Assembly (NCBI GenBank): GCA_030837305.1
Contig: JAUPKT010000303.1
Coordinates: 1 to 12,989, forward strand
Source: Thermodesulfobacteriota bacterium
GTDB taxonomy: Bacteria > Desulfobacterota > Desulfomonilia > Desulfomonilales > Desulfomonilaceae
Direction: 5' to 3'
Length of the DNA stretch: 12,989 nucleotides
Within the stretch, counting starts at the first letter, position 1, and every line of letters starts with the position of its first letter. Positions 1-6,992 of this stretch are shown piece by piece. The position numbers and the translations under genes are program-made. The notes below the pieces were generated by a model. It was not told the origin of the DNA. It worked only from the letters and a program-made list of their open reading frames with translations, and made no database searches.

Positions 1-427
1 CTGCGCAGAATTGGAGAGCATCTTCGAGTCGTGAGATTCGTGAGAAATAGTTGCTTGGATAACCGAAGATTTTGTAATGAGGTTCAATCAGCTTGGGGTT
101 CCAGGGCTGCAAGGGAACCAGGAGACCAGGGCCCCTGGGATCTCCGATGGTCACGAGAGAAGCAGAAACAGAATATTGCCACAGAGGTACAGGCGGCATG
201 ACGGAGTTGAACATCCCCAGCGCGTGAGCGGCCATGATTAGTCTTGAGGGTGATCTGTCAGACCATTCCGCATGCATTGATTTCGAAGTATCAATGACGA
301 AGAACACGTTTTGATACTGGGGCAGGAAATCGTGTTTCTTCTCCATAAGTGCTTGCGCATAGTCCGGAATAGGTATGATCACATGAAGGATGAGACCGGC
401 GAGGATAAGAAATGCGCGTTTTTTCAT
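1..427 (-). CDS. Secreted VWA-domain protein, N-terminal part (runs off the window)
   Basis: This is the first 142 codons of a minus-strand gene whose 3' end lies beyond base 1. Residues 1-26 form a typical signal peptide: positive start MKKR, a hydrophobic core, and an A-Q-A cleavage motif at 24-26. No lipobox cysteine is present. Residues about 41-51 hold the beta strand and metal-ion-dependent adhesion motif of a von Willebrand factor A domain, FFVIDTSKSM, with D46, S48 and S50 forming DxSxS. The start at 427 is the only one possible, because an in-frame TAG lies five codons upstream; no clear ribosome-binding site is seen. Exported VWA proteins bind ligands through a divalent metal; some in this lineage also carry an OmpA-like C-terminus, which cannot be checked here. 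The substrate or partner is unknown. The gene follows moeA in the same direction but has its own AT-rich upstream region. Confidence 0.8.
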   Translation of the reverse strand, partial: MKKRAFLILAGLILHVIIPIPDYAQALMEKKHDFLPQYQNVFFVIDTSKSMHAEWSDRSPSRLIMAAHALGMFNSVMPPVPLWQYSVSASLVTIGDPRGPGLLVPLQPWNPKLIEPHYKIFGYPSNYFSRISRLEDALQFCA

Positions 428-465
428 GGCATTGAACAGCTATGACGAAAAATAGACTGTAATAT

Positions 466-494
466 ATATTATATGAACATATAAGATAATTCAA
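466..494 (-). promoter_or_regulatory. Candidate sigma-70 promoter of the VWA gene
   Basis: On the minus strand a TTGAAT (494-489) precedes a perfect TATAAT (473-468) with a 15-base spacer; an overlapping TAATAT (471-466) would give a 17-base spacer. It lies in a very AT-rich 96-base gap between moeA and the VWA gene, about 40 bases upstream of the VWA start. AT-rich DNA makes chance matches likely. Confidence 0.4.
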
Positions 495-523
495 TTACTA
501 TTTATATTTGTTAACCAATTGAT

Positions 524-1777
524 TTAAAATGACTCGTGGTCATAGGGTGACAGAGGAACGAGGGGCATGCCGCCGTGAAGAACCTGAACCTTGACCGTGT
601 TGCCGGCCCTGAAAGGAACCCTTTCAGGTGGCAATATCATGAGGCCATCCGCTAAGATCATTGATCTTAGGGCCCCCGAACTCTGGGTCCCGGTAGGTCT
701 CGCCATTATAGTGCCTTCTTTCTCACTCAGTTTACACCGGACTAGGTGCACGCGGTCAGAGGCGATCTTTAGGTCTTCCTCGAGGACAGCTTCTACGAGT
801 GGTCTCCACAGGTTTTTGTGGCCCATCATTTTCAGCAGTGCTGGTCGCACGAACTGCTCGAAGGATATCATGGCGGATGTAGGGTTTCCCGGCAAGCCGA
901 AAACAGGCTTTTTGGCAATGGTTCCGAAGACCAAGGGTTTCCCCGGTTTCATGTTGACCTTCCAGAATTTGAGTTGCATGCCCAATTGCGCCAGAGTGTC
1001 TTTGACGAGATCGTAATTCCCCACGGAGACGCCTCCGGACGTAACAAGTACATCAGCTCTCAGTCCATCGGATATCCGTGAGCGCTGATGTTCATGGTCG
1101 TCGGTTGCTATGCCCAGGGACAAAGGTATAGCGCCGCATTCGTACACCTGAGCTGCGAGACTGTATGAATTGGAGCAGACAACCTTTCCGGGTGAAAACG
1201 GTTCATCGAGATCAACGAGTTCGTCGCCGGTGGACAGGATCGCCACCACAGGACGTTGATAGACATGGACATATGCATGGCCGAGGGTTGCGAGCATGCC
1301 TACTTCAGGAGGCCTTACGATGTCTCCCACAGCAAGCACTACCTCCCCCGCTCTTACGTCTTCACCTGTCCTCCTGATGTGTGCCCCTACCCCAGGGGCC
1401 TGCAGACAAATCAAGTCCTCCCCTGTCCGTTCAGTGAATTCGACCATTATGACGGTATCTGCGCCATTTGGGATAAGACCTCCGGTCATCACCCTTACTG
1501 CTTCACCAGGTCCCACCGTACCCTGAAAAGGCTTTCCTGCGGGGGACTCGCCAATCATTCTCAGCCGAATGGGAGTCTCCACAGAGGCATGTTGAATATC
1601 TTGCGCCTTGCAGCAGTATCCGTCCATTGCCGAGTTGTCTGCGGGCGGGACGTCTCGAATGGCTTCAACGTCTTGTGCCAGTACCCGGCCCAGAGCCTCC
1701 AGTATATGGATCCTTTCGCTGCCGAGAACAGGTATTTCCTCAAGTATCTTTCTTTGTGCCTCTCCGATGTCGAGCAT
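524..1777 (-). CDS. moeA: Molybdopterin molybdenumtransferase MoeA
   Basis: This cytoplasmic enzyme inserts molybdate into adenylylated molybdopterin, the last common step of molybdenum cofactor synthesis. The 417-residue length matches the family. Visible family blocks are PPADNSAMDGY at 44-54, the GEAVRVMTGG...P.GADTV block at about 91-109, STGDEL at 182-187 opening the MogA-like domain, TSGGVSVGNYD at 246-256, NMKPGKP at 275-281, and GLPGNPTSA at about 294-302. A C-terminal beta domain ends in a QSSGALRSM-type block. A frame open to 1894 exists, but I chose the ATG at 1777: it has AGAGG seven bases upstream, starts MLDIGEAQ like other MoeA proteins, and lies about 37 bases below a good promoter. 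No other cofactor genes are in view, so the gene stands alone, as moeA often does. The 3' coding part contains two perfect inverted repeats, listed separately. Confidence 0.96.
   Translation of the reverse strand: MLDIGEAQRKILEEIPVLGSERIHILEALGRVLAQDVEAIRDVPPADNSAMDGYCCKAQDIQHASVETPIRLRMIGESPAGKPFQGTVGPGEAVRVMTGGLIPNGADTVIMVEFTERTGEDLICLQAPGVGAHIRRTGEDVRAGEVVLAVGDIVRPPEVGMLATLGHAYVHVYQRPVVAILSTGDELVDLDEPFSPGKVVCSNSYSLAAQVYECGAIPLSLGIATDDHEHQRSRISDGLRADVLVTSGGVSVGNYDLVKDTLAQLGMQLKFWKVNMKPGKPLVFGTIAKKPVFGLPGNPTSAMISFEQFVRPALLKMMGHKNLWRPLVEAVLEEDLKIASDRVHLVRCKLSEKEGTIMARPTGTQSSGALRSMILADGLMILPPERVPFRAGNTVKVQVLHGGMPLVPLSPYDHESF
600..634 (-). repeat. Strong hairpin inside the 3' part of moeA
   Basis: CCTGAAAGG (608-616) and CCTTTCAGG (620-628) are perfect inverted arms around a 3-base loop. 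Outside them TTGCC (600-604) pairs with GGCAA (630-634) across a small asymmetric internal loop, giving about 14 base pairs in all. It lies in coding sequence roughly 75-110 bases before the moeA stop. It has no U tract, so it is not a classical terminator. Confidence 0.5.
652..670. repeat. 19-bp perfect palindrome inside moeA
   Basis: CTAAGATCA (652-660) and TGATCTTAG (662-670) are 9-base perfect inverted arms around a single base. It sits just 18 bases from the hairpin at 600-634 within the same coding sequence. It could be a protein-binding site, an RNA hairpin or chance. Confidence 0.45.
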
Positions 1778-1820
1778 GGTCAAACCTCTTTGTCCGAGTT
1801 TCATATTGTCATGACCCGGT

Positions 1821-1849
1821 ATTACAACAACACAAGGATGAAGAATCAA
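1821..1849 (-). promoter_or_regulatory. Candidate sigma-70 promoter of moeA
   Basis: On the minus strand TTGATT (1849-1844) and TGTAAT (1826-1821) are separated by exactly 17 bases. This would give a leader of roughly 35-40 bases before the ATG at 1777, with AGAGG in between, so promoter and start choice support each other. Confidence 0.5.
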
Positions 1850-1921
1850 AACACGATTTGTCCCTGATTGAACATGGTGTCTGTCATCCAACAAGGGCTT
1901 GGTTGCTGACCGGAAATGAAA

Positions 1922-1936
1922 ATTGTGTTACACAAT
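1922..1936. repeat. 15-bp palindrome between moeA and the divergent protease gene
   Basis: ATTGTGT (1922-1928) and ACACAAT (1930-1936) are perfect inverted arms around one base. It lies in the 300-base intergenic region between two divergent genes, upstream of both candidate promoters, which is where a shared operator would be expected. No regulator is identified. Confidence 0.35.
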
Positions 1937-2006
1937 GTGAACAGTCGCTCGTTGTATGATCTTTATTGCATCACGAAACTTTCGTGTTAATCGTTGTATT
2001 GTTTTT

Positions 2007-2034
2007 TTGACACAGTGTGGTCCAGAGCTAAACA
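2007..2034 (+). promoter_or_regulatory. Weak candidate promoter of the M50 protease cluster
   Basis: A perfect TTGACA -35 (2007-2012) is followed after 16 bases by a poor -10, TAAACA (2029-2034). The start codon is about 44 bases further on, behind GGAGG at 2064-2068. The -35 is convincing and the -10 is not. Confidence 0.3.
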
Positions 2035-2077
2035 AATAAGACATGTAGCATGAGAAAAGAGATGGAGGCAATTCATT

Positions 2078-3175
2078 ATGAAGTGGTCGTTCAAAATCGG
2101 ATCGATATTTGGGATCCCCGTTAAAGTTCACGTCACCTTTATTTTGCTTCTCCTCCTGGTGTATTTTGCCGGGTTTTCTCTCGTGGGAACAAGCGGTTTT
2201 TACGGGGTTGTTTTTGTGGTGCTCGTGTTCGCATCCGTAGTGTTTCATGAGTTGAGCCACGCATTGGTGGCGCGTTACTACGGAATAAATGTCGTCGATA
2301 TCACGCTGCTTCCCATAGGTGGCGTAGCACGCATGGCGAGTCCTGCCCAAAGGCCCATTGAGGAGATCCTGATTGCAGGCGCGGGACCTGCAGCTAGTAT
2401 TTTTTTGGCCTTCTGCCTTTGGTTTGTGGCCGACATCATGGATGTGCAAGTTACGGTATCTGATTTCTCCGTGCGGAGTAGTCTCCTGGCACAGCTCATT
2501 GCGGTGAATTTCGTGCTGGCTCTGTTCAATATGATCCCCGCGTTTCCTATGGACGGGGGGAGAGTTCTCAGGGGAATACTGGGGTTGTACTTGTCGCCCT
2601 ACTCTGCCACGCGCATTGCCGTGGGGGTTGGTCAGGCTTTCTCAATCGCTCTTTTCTTTCTGGGATTGCTGACCATGAATTTTTTCATGATCCTCATCGC
2701 TTTGTTCGTATACTTGGGTGCAGAATCCGAAGAAAGACAGATGGGAATTATGGTGTCTCTGGGAGGAGCTACGGCACGAACCGCGATGATAACCGACGTG
2801 GATACCTTGACGCCCGACCAGAATATTGGGGAGGCTGCTGAGAAATTTTGCCGTGGTTTTCAGGGTGATTTCCCCATTATGGACGGCAATCGGCTCGTGG
2901 GCATACTCACGAGAGAAATGTTGACGGAGGCTCTACACAAGCAGGGCGCTGATGCTCAGGTTTCTCGAGTGATGACGAGAGAGTTTCCCACAGCACTTGA
3001 AGACACCCCTCTCATCGACGTGTTACAGAAGATGCAGGACAGTAATACCAAATCCATACCGGTCATGGCCTCGGGACAGTTGAGGGGGTTGATAACACTG
3101 GAACAGATTGGTCGGTACAACATGCTGTGTTCGGGCTATTCGTGCGACTTTTTGCATACCGGCCAGAAGACCTGA
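2078..3175 (+). CDS. M50-family (site-2-type) intramembrane metalloprotease with two CBS domains
   Basis: This 365-residue inner-membrane zinc protease belongs to the group of SpoIVFB/Rip-like site-2 proteases that carry C-terminal CBS domains. Several hydrophobic segments span residues about 18-215. The zinc motif HELSH is at 57-61 and the third-ligand block NMIPAFPMDGGR at 151-162, with D159 as the expected aspartate ligand; GAGPAAS at 101-107 is also typical. The CBS pair lies at about 240-350, with the characteristic FPIMDGNRLVGILTRE (265-280) and a matching second repeat KSIPVMASGQLRGLITLEQ. CBS pairs in this family often sense adenine nucleotides. The start is fixed by GGAGG nine bases upstream. 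Known relatives cleave membrane-bound regulators such as anti-sigma factors; no such substrate is encoded nearby. It is followed after 85 bases by the NAD(P)H-hydrate repair gene and may be co-transcribed with it. Confidence 0.92.
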   Translation: MKWSFKIGSIFGIPVKVHVTFILLLLLVYFAGFSLVGTSGFYGVVFVVLVFASVVFHELSHALVARYYGINVVDITLLPIGGVARMASPAQRPIEEILIAGAGPAASIFLAFCLWFVADIMDVQVTVSDFSVRSSLLAQLIAVNFVLALFNMIPAFPMDGGRVLRGILGLYLSPYSATRIAVGVGQAFSIALFFLGLLTMNFFMILIALFVYLGAESEERQMGIMVSLGGATARTAMITDVDTLTPDQNIGEAAEKFCRGFQGDFPIMDGNRLVGILTREMLTEALHKQGADAQVSRVMTREFPTALEDTPLIDVLQKMQDSNTKSIPVMASGQLRGLITLEQIGRYNMLCSGYSCDFLHTGQKT

Positions 3176-3260
3176 GCAAACGTTGGTTCCATTCGTACAA
3201 GACGACTTCGAGGATGTTGAGACTGGAAAATGAGCACACGCCTATTCAGGAACCAAGAGC

Positions 3261-4874
3261 ATGAGACTGCCTAATTACCTGGTGACTTCTGATGAGATGA
3301 GGGCTTTGGATGCCGTTGCCATACATGACTACGGCATCCCCGGCGTCGTTCTCATGGAAAATGCAGGAAGATCGACATTTGAGATCCTGAGTGCCTCCCT
3401 GTCAAGAACCCTCAAAAATCTACGTGTAACAGTTGTGGCAGGGCCGGGGAACAATGGCGGCGACGGTTATGTCGTTGCACGCTATTGTCTGAATCATGGG
3501 GCTCATGTCCGGACCTATCTTTTGGCGCCTCGAGAAAAGATTGCTGGAGATGCCCTGGTAAACCTTACGGTTCTTGAGCGGATGACTGATTCGATTGTGG
3601 TGGTCCCGGACGTGGACTCGCTCTCAGAGTTTGCGGCAGAGTGGCATAACAGCGACATTATCATCGACGCTTTGTTGGGTACAGGGCTGAGATCTGATGT
3701 TCGTTCGCCCTACCGGGAGGCCATTGAACTCATCAATAGTACATCCGCATTCAAAGTGGCCATTGATATTCCATCCGGGGTCGACTCCAATTCCGGTGGG
3801 GTTCTCGGGGCTGCCGTTAAGGCTGATCTTACGGTAACGTACGGATTTCGTAAGATCGGCATGGTGCTTTATCCGGGCATGAATCACTGCGGGCGAGTGG
3901 AAGTGGTTGATATATCCATTCCCCGAATTCACGTTGAAAAAAATCCACCGAAAGCGATACTTTATCAAGATTCAGATATCCGGGAATACGTCAGGATCCG
4001 CTCCAACCCGACGAACCACAAAGGAACATTTGGGCACTTGCTTATAGTGGGGGGATCGCCGGGAAAGACTGGAGCACCGGCTCTCGCCGCGCGTGCCGGT
4101 TCGCTCATAGGGGCAGGCTTGGTGACCGTGGCCGTGGCCGCGTCACTCAATTCCATACTCGAGGTGAAGCTTACCGAGGAGATGACGGAGCTACTCCCGG
4201 AAACGGCCATACCGGGATACGTGTCCCGGGAGGCCGTGCGTCGCGTCCTCGAGTTGTCTCAGGGCAAGCGTTGCGTTGTTGTCGGTCCAGGAATGTCGAA
4301 TAATACCGATGTGGCTGGGCTTCTGATTGAATTCTTGGAGGAATACTCTGGATGGGTTGTCATAGACGCTGACGGTTTGAATGCCTTGTCTGGAAATCTG
4401 GATGCCCTCAAACAAACTCATGCCTCGGTCGTACTAACACCGCACCCTGGGGAGCTGTCAAGGCTCACGGGGCTGTCTGTAAGCGATATTCAGCGCAACC
4501 GGGTTCAAGTGGCTCGGGACACCGCGGCGGCTCTCCATGCCTGGATTGTTCTTAAAGGCGCCGGGACCGTGGTTGCATCTCCCGAAGGAAACATTACGAT
4601 CAATACTACGGGTAGTCCTTGGATGGCATCCGGAGGACAAGGCGACGTGCTCAGCGGGATCTTAGGGGGCTTGTTGGCTCAGAAGATGAGTCCTGCACAT
4701 GCCCTTCCCTTTGGGGTTCATGTACACGGCCTGGCTGCAGACGAGGCACTTATGGAGAATGGACTGCGGCCCGTGTCGGCAGGCACGGTTCTCGAGGAAC
4801 TGCCCCGAGCCCTGGCTCGACTGACGGGCCGAGCAACTGAGGTGCAGAAATCTGGAGAAAAGCAAGTATGGTAA
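3261..4874 (+). CDS. nnr: Bifunctional NAD(P)H-hydrate epimerase / ADP-dependent NAD(P)H-hydrate dehydratase
   Basis: This cytoplasmic metabolite-repair enzyme returns damaged, hydrated NADH and NADPH to the normal form: the N-terminal half interconverts the R and S epimers and the C-terminal half dehydrates the S form using ADP. The N-terminal YjeF domain (about 1-225) shows GVVLMENAGRS at 28-38, GPGNNGGDGY at 61-70, DALLGTGLRSDV from D136, and AIDIPSGVDS with D169. The ribokinase-like dehydratase domain (about 240-525) shows HKGTFGHLLIVGGSPGKTGA from H253, VIDADGLNAL, LTPHPGELSRL, a LKGAGTVV block, and ASGGQGDVLSG with D462 as the expected catalytic aspartate. At 537 residues it is close to the fused E. 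coli protein in length. The start follows a modest AGGA/AAGAG region. Its last seven bases overlap the next gene, so the two are probably translated together. Confidence 0.96.
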   Translation: MRLPNYLVTSDEMRALDAVAIHDYGIPGVVLMENAGRSTFEILSASLSRTLKNLRVTVVAGPGNNGGDGYVVARYCLNHGAHVRTYLLAPREKIAGDALVNLTVLERMTDSIVVVPDVDSLSEFAAEWHNSDIIIDALLGTGLRSDVRSPYREAIELINSTSAFKVAIDIPSGVDSNSGGVLGAAVKADLTVTYGFRKIGMVLYPGMNHCGRVEVVDISIPRIHVEKNPPKAILYQDSDIREYVRIRSNPTNHKGTFGHLLIVGGSPGKTGAPALAARAGSLIGAGLVTVAVAASLNSILEVKLTEEMTELLPETAIPGYVSREAVRRVLELSQGKRCVVVGPGMSNNTDVAGLLIEFLEEYSGWVVIDADGLNALSGNLDALKQTHASVVLTPHPGELSRLTGLSVSDIQRNRVQVARDTAAALHAWIVLKGAGTVVASPEGNITINTTGSPWMASGGQGDVLSGILGGLLAQKMSPAHALPFGVHVHGLAADEALMENGLRPVSAGTVLEELPRALARLTGRATEVQKSGEKQVW

Positions 4875-5815
4875 TCGGTAAGATGACTGACTTAGCAGAT
4901 CTGGACTGGCGATCGAATATCAGTGCACTGAGTTTCCCGCATGAAGCGGGGCCGGGGTTATGGATATTGGGGAACTACTTTTTCAATCTCTATCTTGCCC
5001 AAGGCGAGCAGGCCTCCATCCTCATCGAAGCCGGAGTTTCGGCAATTGCAGATTCCGTCAAAGCCCAGCTTGAGCAGATTGCAATCACACCAACCTTTCT
5101 CGTGGTAACCCATCCTCATGCAGATCATGTAACGGGAATTGACGCTTTCAGGGAGTTTTATCCCCATATAATCCTAATCGCAGGAAAAGGGGCCCCCGAG
5201 TTTCTCGCTCATCCCAAATCCGGTAAGTCCATTGCGGTCGAGGACCGTCACATGTCCGAATTTCTAAGATCTCAAGGAATCATTCCTGGTAGGATCCCAG
5301 TGCCGGAGGGCCCCACGCTAGAGAATTGTCTCGTCGCCGCTGACGGAGATGAAATGGACCTAGGCGGGCTTACCGTGCGTTTCTTGGAGGTTGGAGGACA
5401 TTCGCCGGGGAAGATTGTGGTGCATATTCCAGAAAAAAGAGCGCTTCTGCTCTCGGATTCTCTTGGCTTCCGGTATCCGGGGAGAGGGTTTCTCCCCTTG
5501 TTCTTGACCAATCGTGCTGATTACATAGACACTCTAGCTCGGCTTGAGAGGCTGTCCGCTGAGTTTGTTGGACTGGCACATCAGGGTTACTTGGTGGGAC
5601 GAGACGCTGCCGGGGCTTTCGCCCAGGCCGGCCTTCAGGCTCAACAACTCATCAAAGCAATTCAGGAAGACCAGAGGTCTGAAGAAGCTCTGGTCGTTGA
5701 TCTTTTCCAAAAGTATTACCGGGATGAATTGCTTCTCTATACTGAAGGGAATATCATGAATTGCATGCGCCTTATAGTAAAGAGAGCGCGGGAACAAGAA
5801 AAGAGCAGGTCGTGA
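4868..5815 (+). CDS. Metallo-beta-lactamase-fold hydrolase
   Basis: The protein has 315 residues and an intact two-metal site of the metallo-beta-lactamase superfamily: THPHADHV supplies H82, H84, D86 and H87, GGHSPGK supplies H178, LLSDSLG supplies D197, and LAHQGY supplies H238. The spacing is like glyoxalase II and other thioester or lactone hydrolases, and a helical C-terminal region (about 245-315) would cover the active site. There is no signal peptide, so it is cytoplasmic. The substrate cannot be read from the sequence. Its ATG at 4868 lies inside the last codons of the preceding repair gene, with GGAG ten bases upstream in that gene; an alternative ATG at 4883 has a poorer ribosome-binding site. 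Tight coupling to an NADHX-repair enzyme hints at a housekeeping or detoxification role, but this is inference. Confidence 0.9.
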   Translation: MVIGKMTDLADLDWRSNISALSFPHEAGPGLWILGNYFFNLYLAQGEQASILIEAGVSAIADSVKAQLEQIAITPTFLVVTHPHADHVTGIDAFREFYPHIILIAGKGAPEFLAHPKSGKSIAVEDRHMSEFLRSQGIIPGRIPVPEGPTLENCLVAADGDEMDLGGLTVRFLEVGGHSPGKIVVHIPEKRALLLSDSLGFRYPGRGFLPLFLTNRADYIDTLARLERLSAEFVGLAHQGYLVGRDAAGAFAQAGLQAQQLIKAIQEDQRSEEALVVDLFQKYYRDELLLYTEGNIMNCMRLIVKRAREQEKSRS

Positions 5816-5904
5816 CTCATCGCCGGATTCTTGCTCCGTCCATTTTCGATACACGGTGATTTTGACTGGAGTTCCCTTCTTATTGGCACAATGACATTTG
5901 TCGT

Positions 5905-6171
5905 TCACGATTTGTGGGAATCTATGACGCGACGTATCGCGGGTGGAATGAACATGTGATCCGTATCTAGGTGACCGAGCGCCTTGGCAATGACCGAGAT
6001 TTTCTTGCGAGGGGATTCCCGTCTGTCCACAATGATGAGGGGATTTCCCTCCAACTTGCAGTATCCTCCTTGGCTTCTCCCCACATGTAGTGTCAAGTTT
6101 TCATAGCGTACCGTCACTCCAAGTCTCATTGCCGTATACTCGAGATGTTCCAAGAGAGTTCTCTCGGTCAT
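5905..6171 (-). CDS. Small conserved-looking protein of unknown function
   Basis: This 88-residue protein is transcribed toward the hydrolase gene, leaving 89 bases between the two stops. Its ATG at 6171 has GGAG eight bases upstream, and composition and codon use look genuinely coding. The pattern is an amphipathic N-terminal helix (about 3-17), RLGVTVRYENL, a GGYCKLEGNPLIIVDRR block with a single cysteine, a second helix (about 54-65: KISVIAKALGHL), then a proline-rich end, FIPPAIRRVID. I recall similar short proteins as conserved hypotheticals in delta-type Proteobacteria and related anaerobes, but cannot name the family. There is no signal peptide or membrane segment. An unassigned open frame ends 52 bases upstream on the same strand and could have been a partner. 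Confidence 0.75.
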   Translation of the reverse strand: MTERTLLEHLEYTAMRLGVTVRYENLTLHVGRSQGGYCKLEGNPLIIVDRRESPRKKISVIAKALGHLDTDHMFIPPAIRRVIDSHKS

Positions 6172-6285
6172 GGATCTCTCTCCAAAGAGGTGTTTGTCAC
6201 TGAGAAGGGATAAATGTGGCTTATCATAATGTCAAGGCAAATTGATCCGGACGTTGCCGACGAGCCAGGACAGCAGCCCGGAGTA

Positions 6286-6302
6286 CATTGAGGCCCTCAA
6301 TG
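6286..6302. repeat. 17-bp perfect palindrome upstream of a promoter
   Basis: CATTGAGG (6286-6293) and CCTCAATG (6295-6302) are perfect inverted arms around one base, 53 bases upstream of the -35 box at 6355. The placement fits an activator or repressor site; no factor is known. Confidence 0.35.
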
Positions 6303-6354
6303 GAGATTGGGATCACCGGAAGGGTACGCTCTCGGCAGAATGTAAGAATTTCTC

Positions 6355-6383
6355 TTGACAATTCAGGATCGTATATATAACAT
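6355..6383 (+). promoter_or_regulatory. Good sigma-70-type promoter candidate
   Basis: A perfect TTGACA (6355-6360) is followed by an AT-rich -10 region: TAACAT at 6378-6383 with a 17-base spacer, or TATAAC at 6376-6381 with a 15-base spacer. Downstream, at 6433-6440, is a very strong GGAGGAGG ribosome-binding site before an ATG at 6446. Transcription from here would run on into the HU-type gene at 6711. Confidence 0.5.
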
Positions 6384-6445
6384 TCTGCAATCCTTTCATG
6401 TAGTTTTAACCTCTTGAACCTTTTATTCTTTCGGAGGAGGTGGTT

Positions 6446-6667
6446 ATGTTAGCCACGTGGCATGTTTTTTCGATCGCAAACATTGATCCAGAAGACATTT
6501 CGACATAGACACCAGGGACTCTCTCGCCAAGGAATTGGGGATTCGACATCTATTCACTGAGTAACCATGGCAGGCAAAAGGAATAAGGGCTCTCAGGCAG
6601 CCGAAGAGAGTTGCGGAAAGTTCACGGCACAAAATACGACGGCGTGATCATCTTAGATCGCGAATAG
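6446..6667 (+). pseudogene. Broken short gene, possibly a decayed thioredoxin-like protein
   Basis: An ATG at 6446 with a near-ideal ribosome-binding site opens only a 20-residue frame that stops at TAG 6506. Beyond it, thioredoxin-like pieces continue in two frames. From 6499 to 6561 the -1 frame reads FDIDTRDSLAKELGIRHLFT, resembling the thioredoxin DxD...LAxxxGIRxxPT stretch. From 6566 the original frame reads HGRQKE, a TAA, then GLSGSRRELRKV, resembling the C-terminal GxxK...G...ELRK region. The CxxC active-site segment is missing. Frame changes plus stops fit a decayed gene whose promoter and ribosome-binding site survive. The match is by eye over about 40 residues and may be fortuitous; the region may instead be only a leader for the HU-type gene. 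Confidence 0.27.
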
Positions 6668-6710
6668 ATAGACCTAGAGAGAAAAATTTCGTTCAAAATA
6701 GGAAAGTAGC

Positions 6711-6992
6711 ATGAATAAATCAGATCTTATTGTGGCCCTTGCGAAGGAAGCCGATCTGCCTTTACGAAAGGCGGAAGAAATTGTTAACTTAGTTTTTGAA
6801 ACCATGTCCAGGGCGCTCCTAGATGGAGATCGCATTGAGATAAGAGGGTTTGGCTCTTTTATGGTGAAGGAATACAAGGGTTATACGGGGAGAAACCCCA
6901 AGACCGGCGAACAAATATCTGTGACCGATAAGAAGCTGCCATTTTTCAAGACAGGCAAAGAACTGAAAGAAAAAGTAGATGAAGCTTCCTAG
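6711..6992 (+). CDS. HU/IHF-family nucleoid DNA-binding protein (IHF-beta-like)
   Basis: The 93-residue length is typical. The N-terminal helices (MNKSDLIVALAKEADLPLRK) form the dimer body. The family signature runs through GDRIEIRGFGSFMVKEYKGY at 39-58, followed by the flexible DNA-binding arm GRNPKTGE at 60-67, in which P63 is the residue that intercalates at DNA kinks. The C-terminus LPFFKTGKELKEKV resembles IHF-beta subunits more than HU. It acts as a dimer on the chromosome, bending DNA. The ATG follows AGGAAAG at seven to eight bases. No partner subunit gene is in view, so whether it forms homodimers or IHF-type heterodimers is open. The candidate promoter at 6355 lies about 330 bases upstream; no closer convincing promoter is seen. 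Confidence 0.95.
   Translation: MNKSDLIVALAKEADLPLRKAEEIVNLVFETMSRALLDGDRIEIRGFGSFMVKEYKGYTGRNPKTGEQISVTDKKLPFFKTGKELKEKVDEAS

Larger units (their letters stand above)
6224..6448 (-). pseudogene. Unrecognised open frame lacking a normal start; possible gene remnant
   Basis: On the minus strand one frame is open for about 75 codons, from just after a TAA (6451-6449) to a TGA (6226-6224). The last 56 or so residues look protein-like, with segments such as YIYDPELSREILTFCRER and PVIPISIEGLNVLRAAV. There is no ATG or GTG at its beginning; the only usable starts are an internal TTG near 6358 and a later GTG, neither with a ribosome-binding site. It ends 52 bases before the 88-residue gene on the same strand. 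An open frame of this length can arise by chance, and it runs antisense to the promoter at 6355-6383, so I read it as at best a decayed gene. Confidence 0.25.

Noticed and set aside
1778..1894. Upstream extension of moeA to a start at 1894 or 1804
   Set aside because: Neither start has a ribosome-binding site like that before 1777, the added residues do not resemble MoeA, and the candidate promoter at 1821-1849 lies inside the extension.
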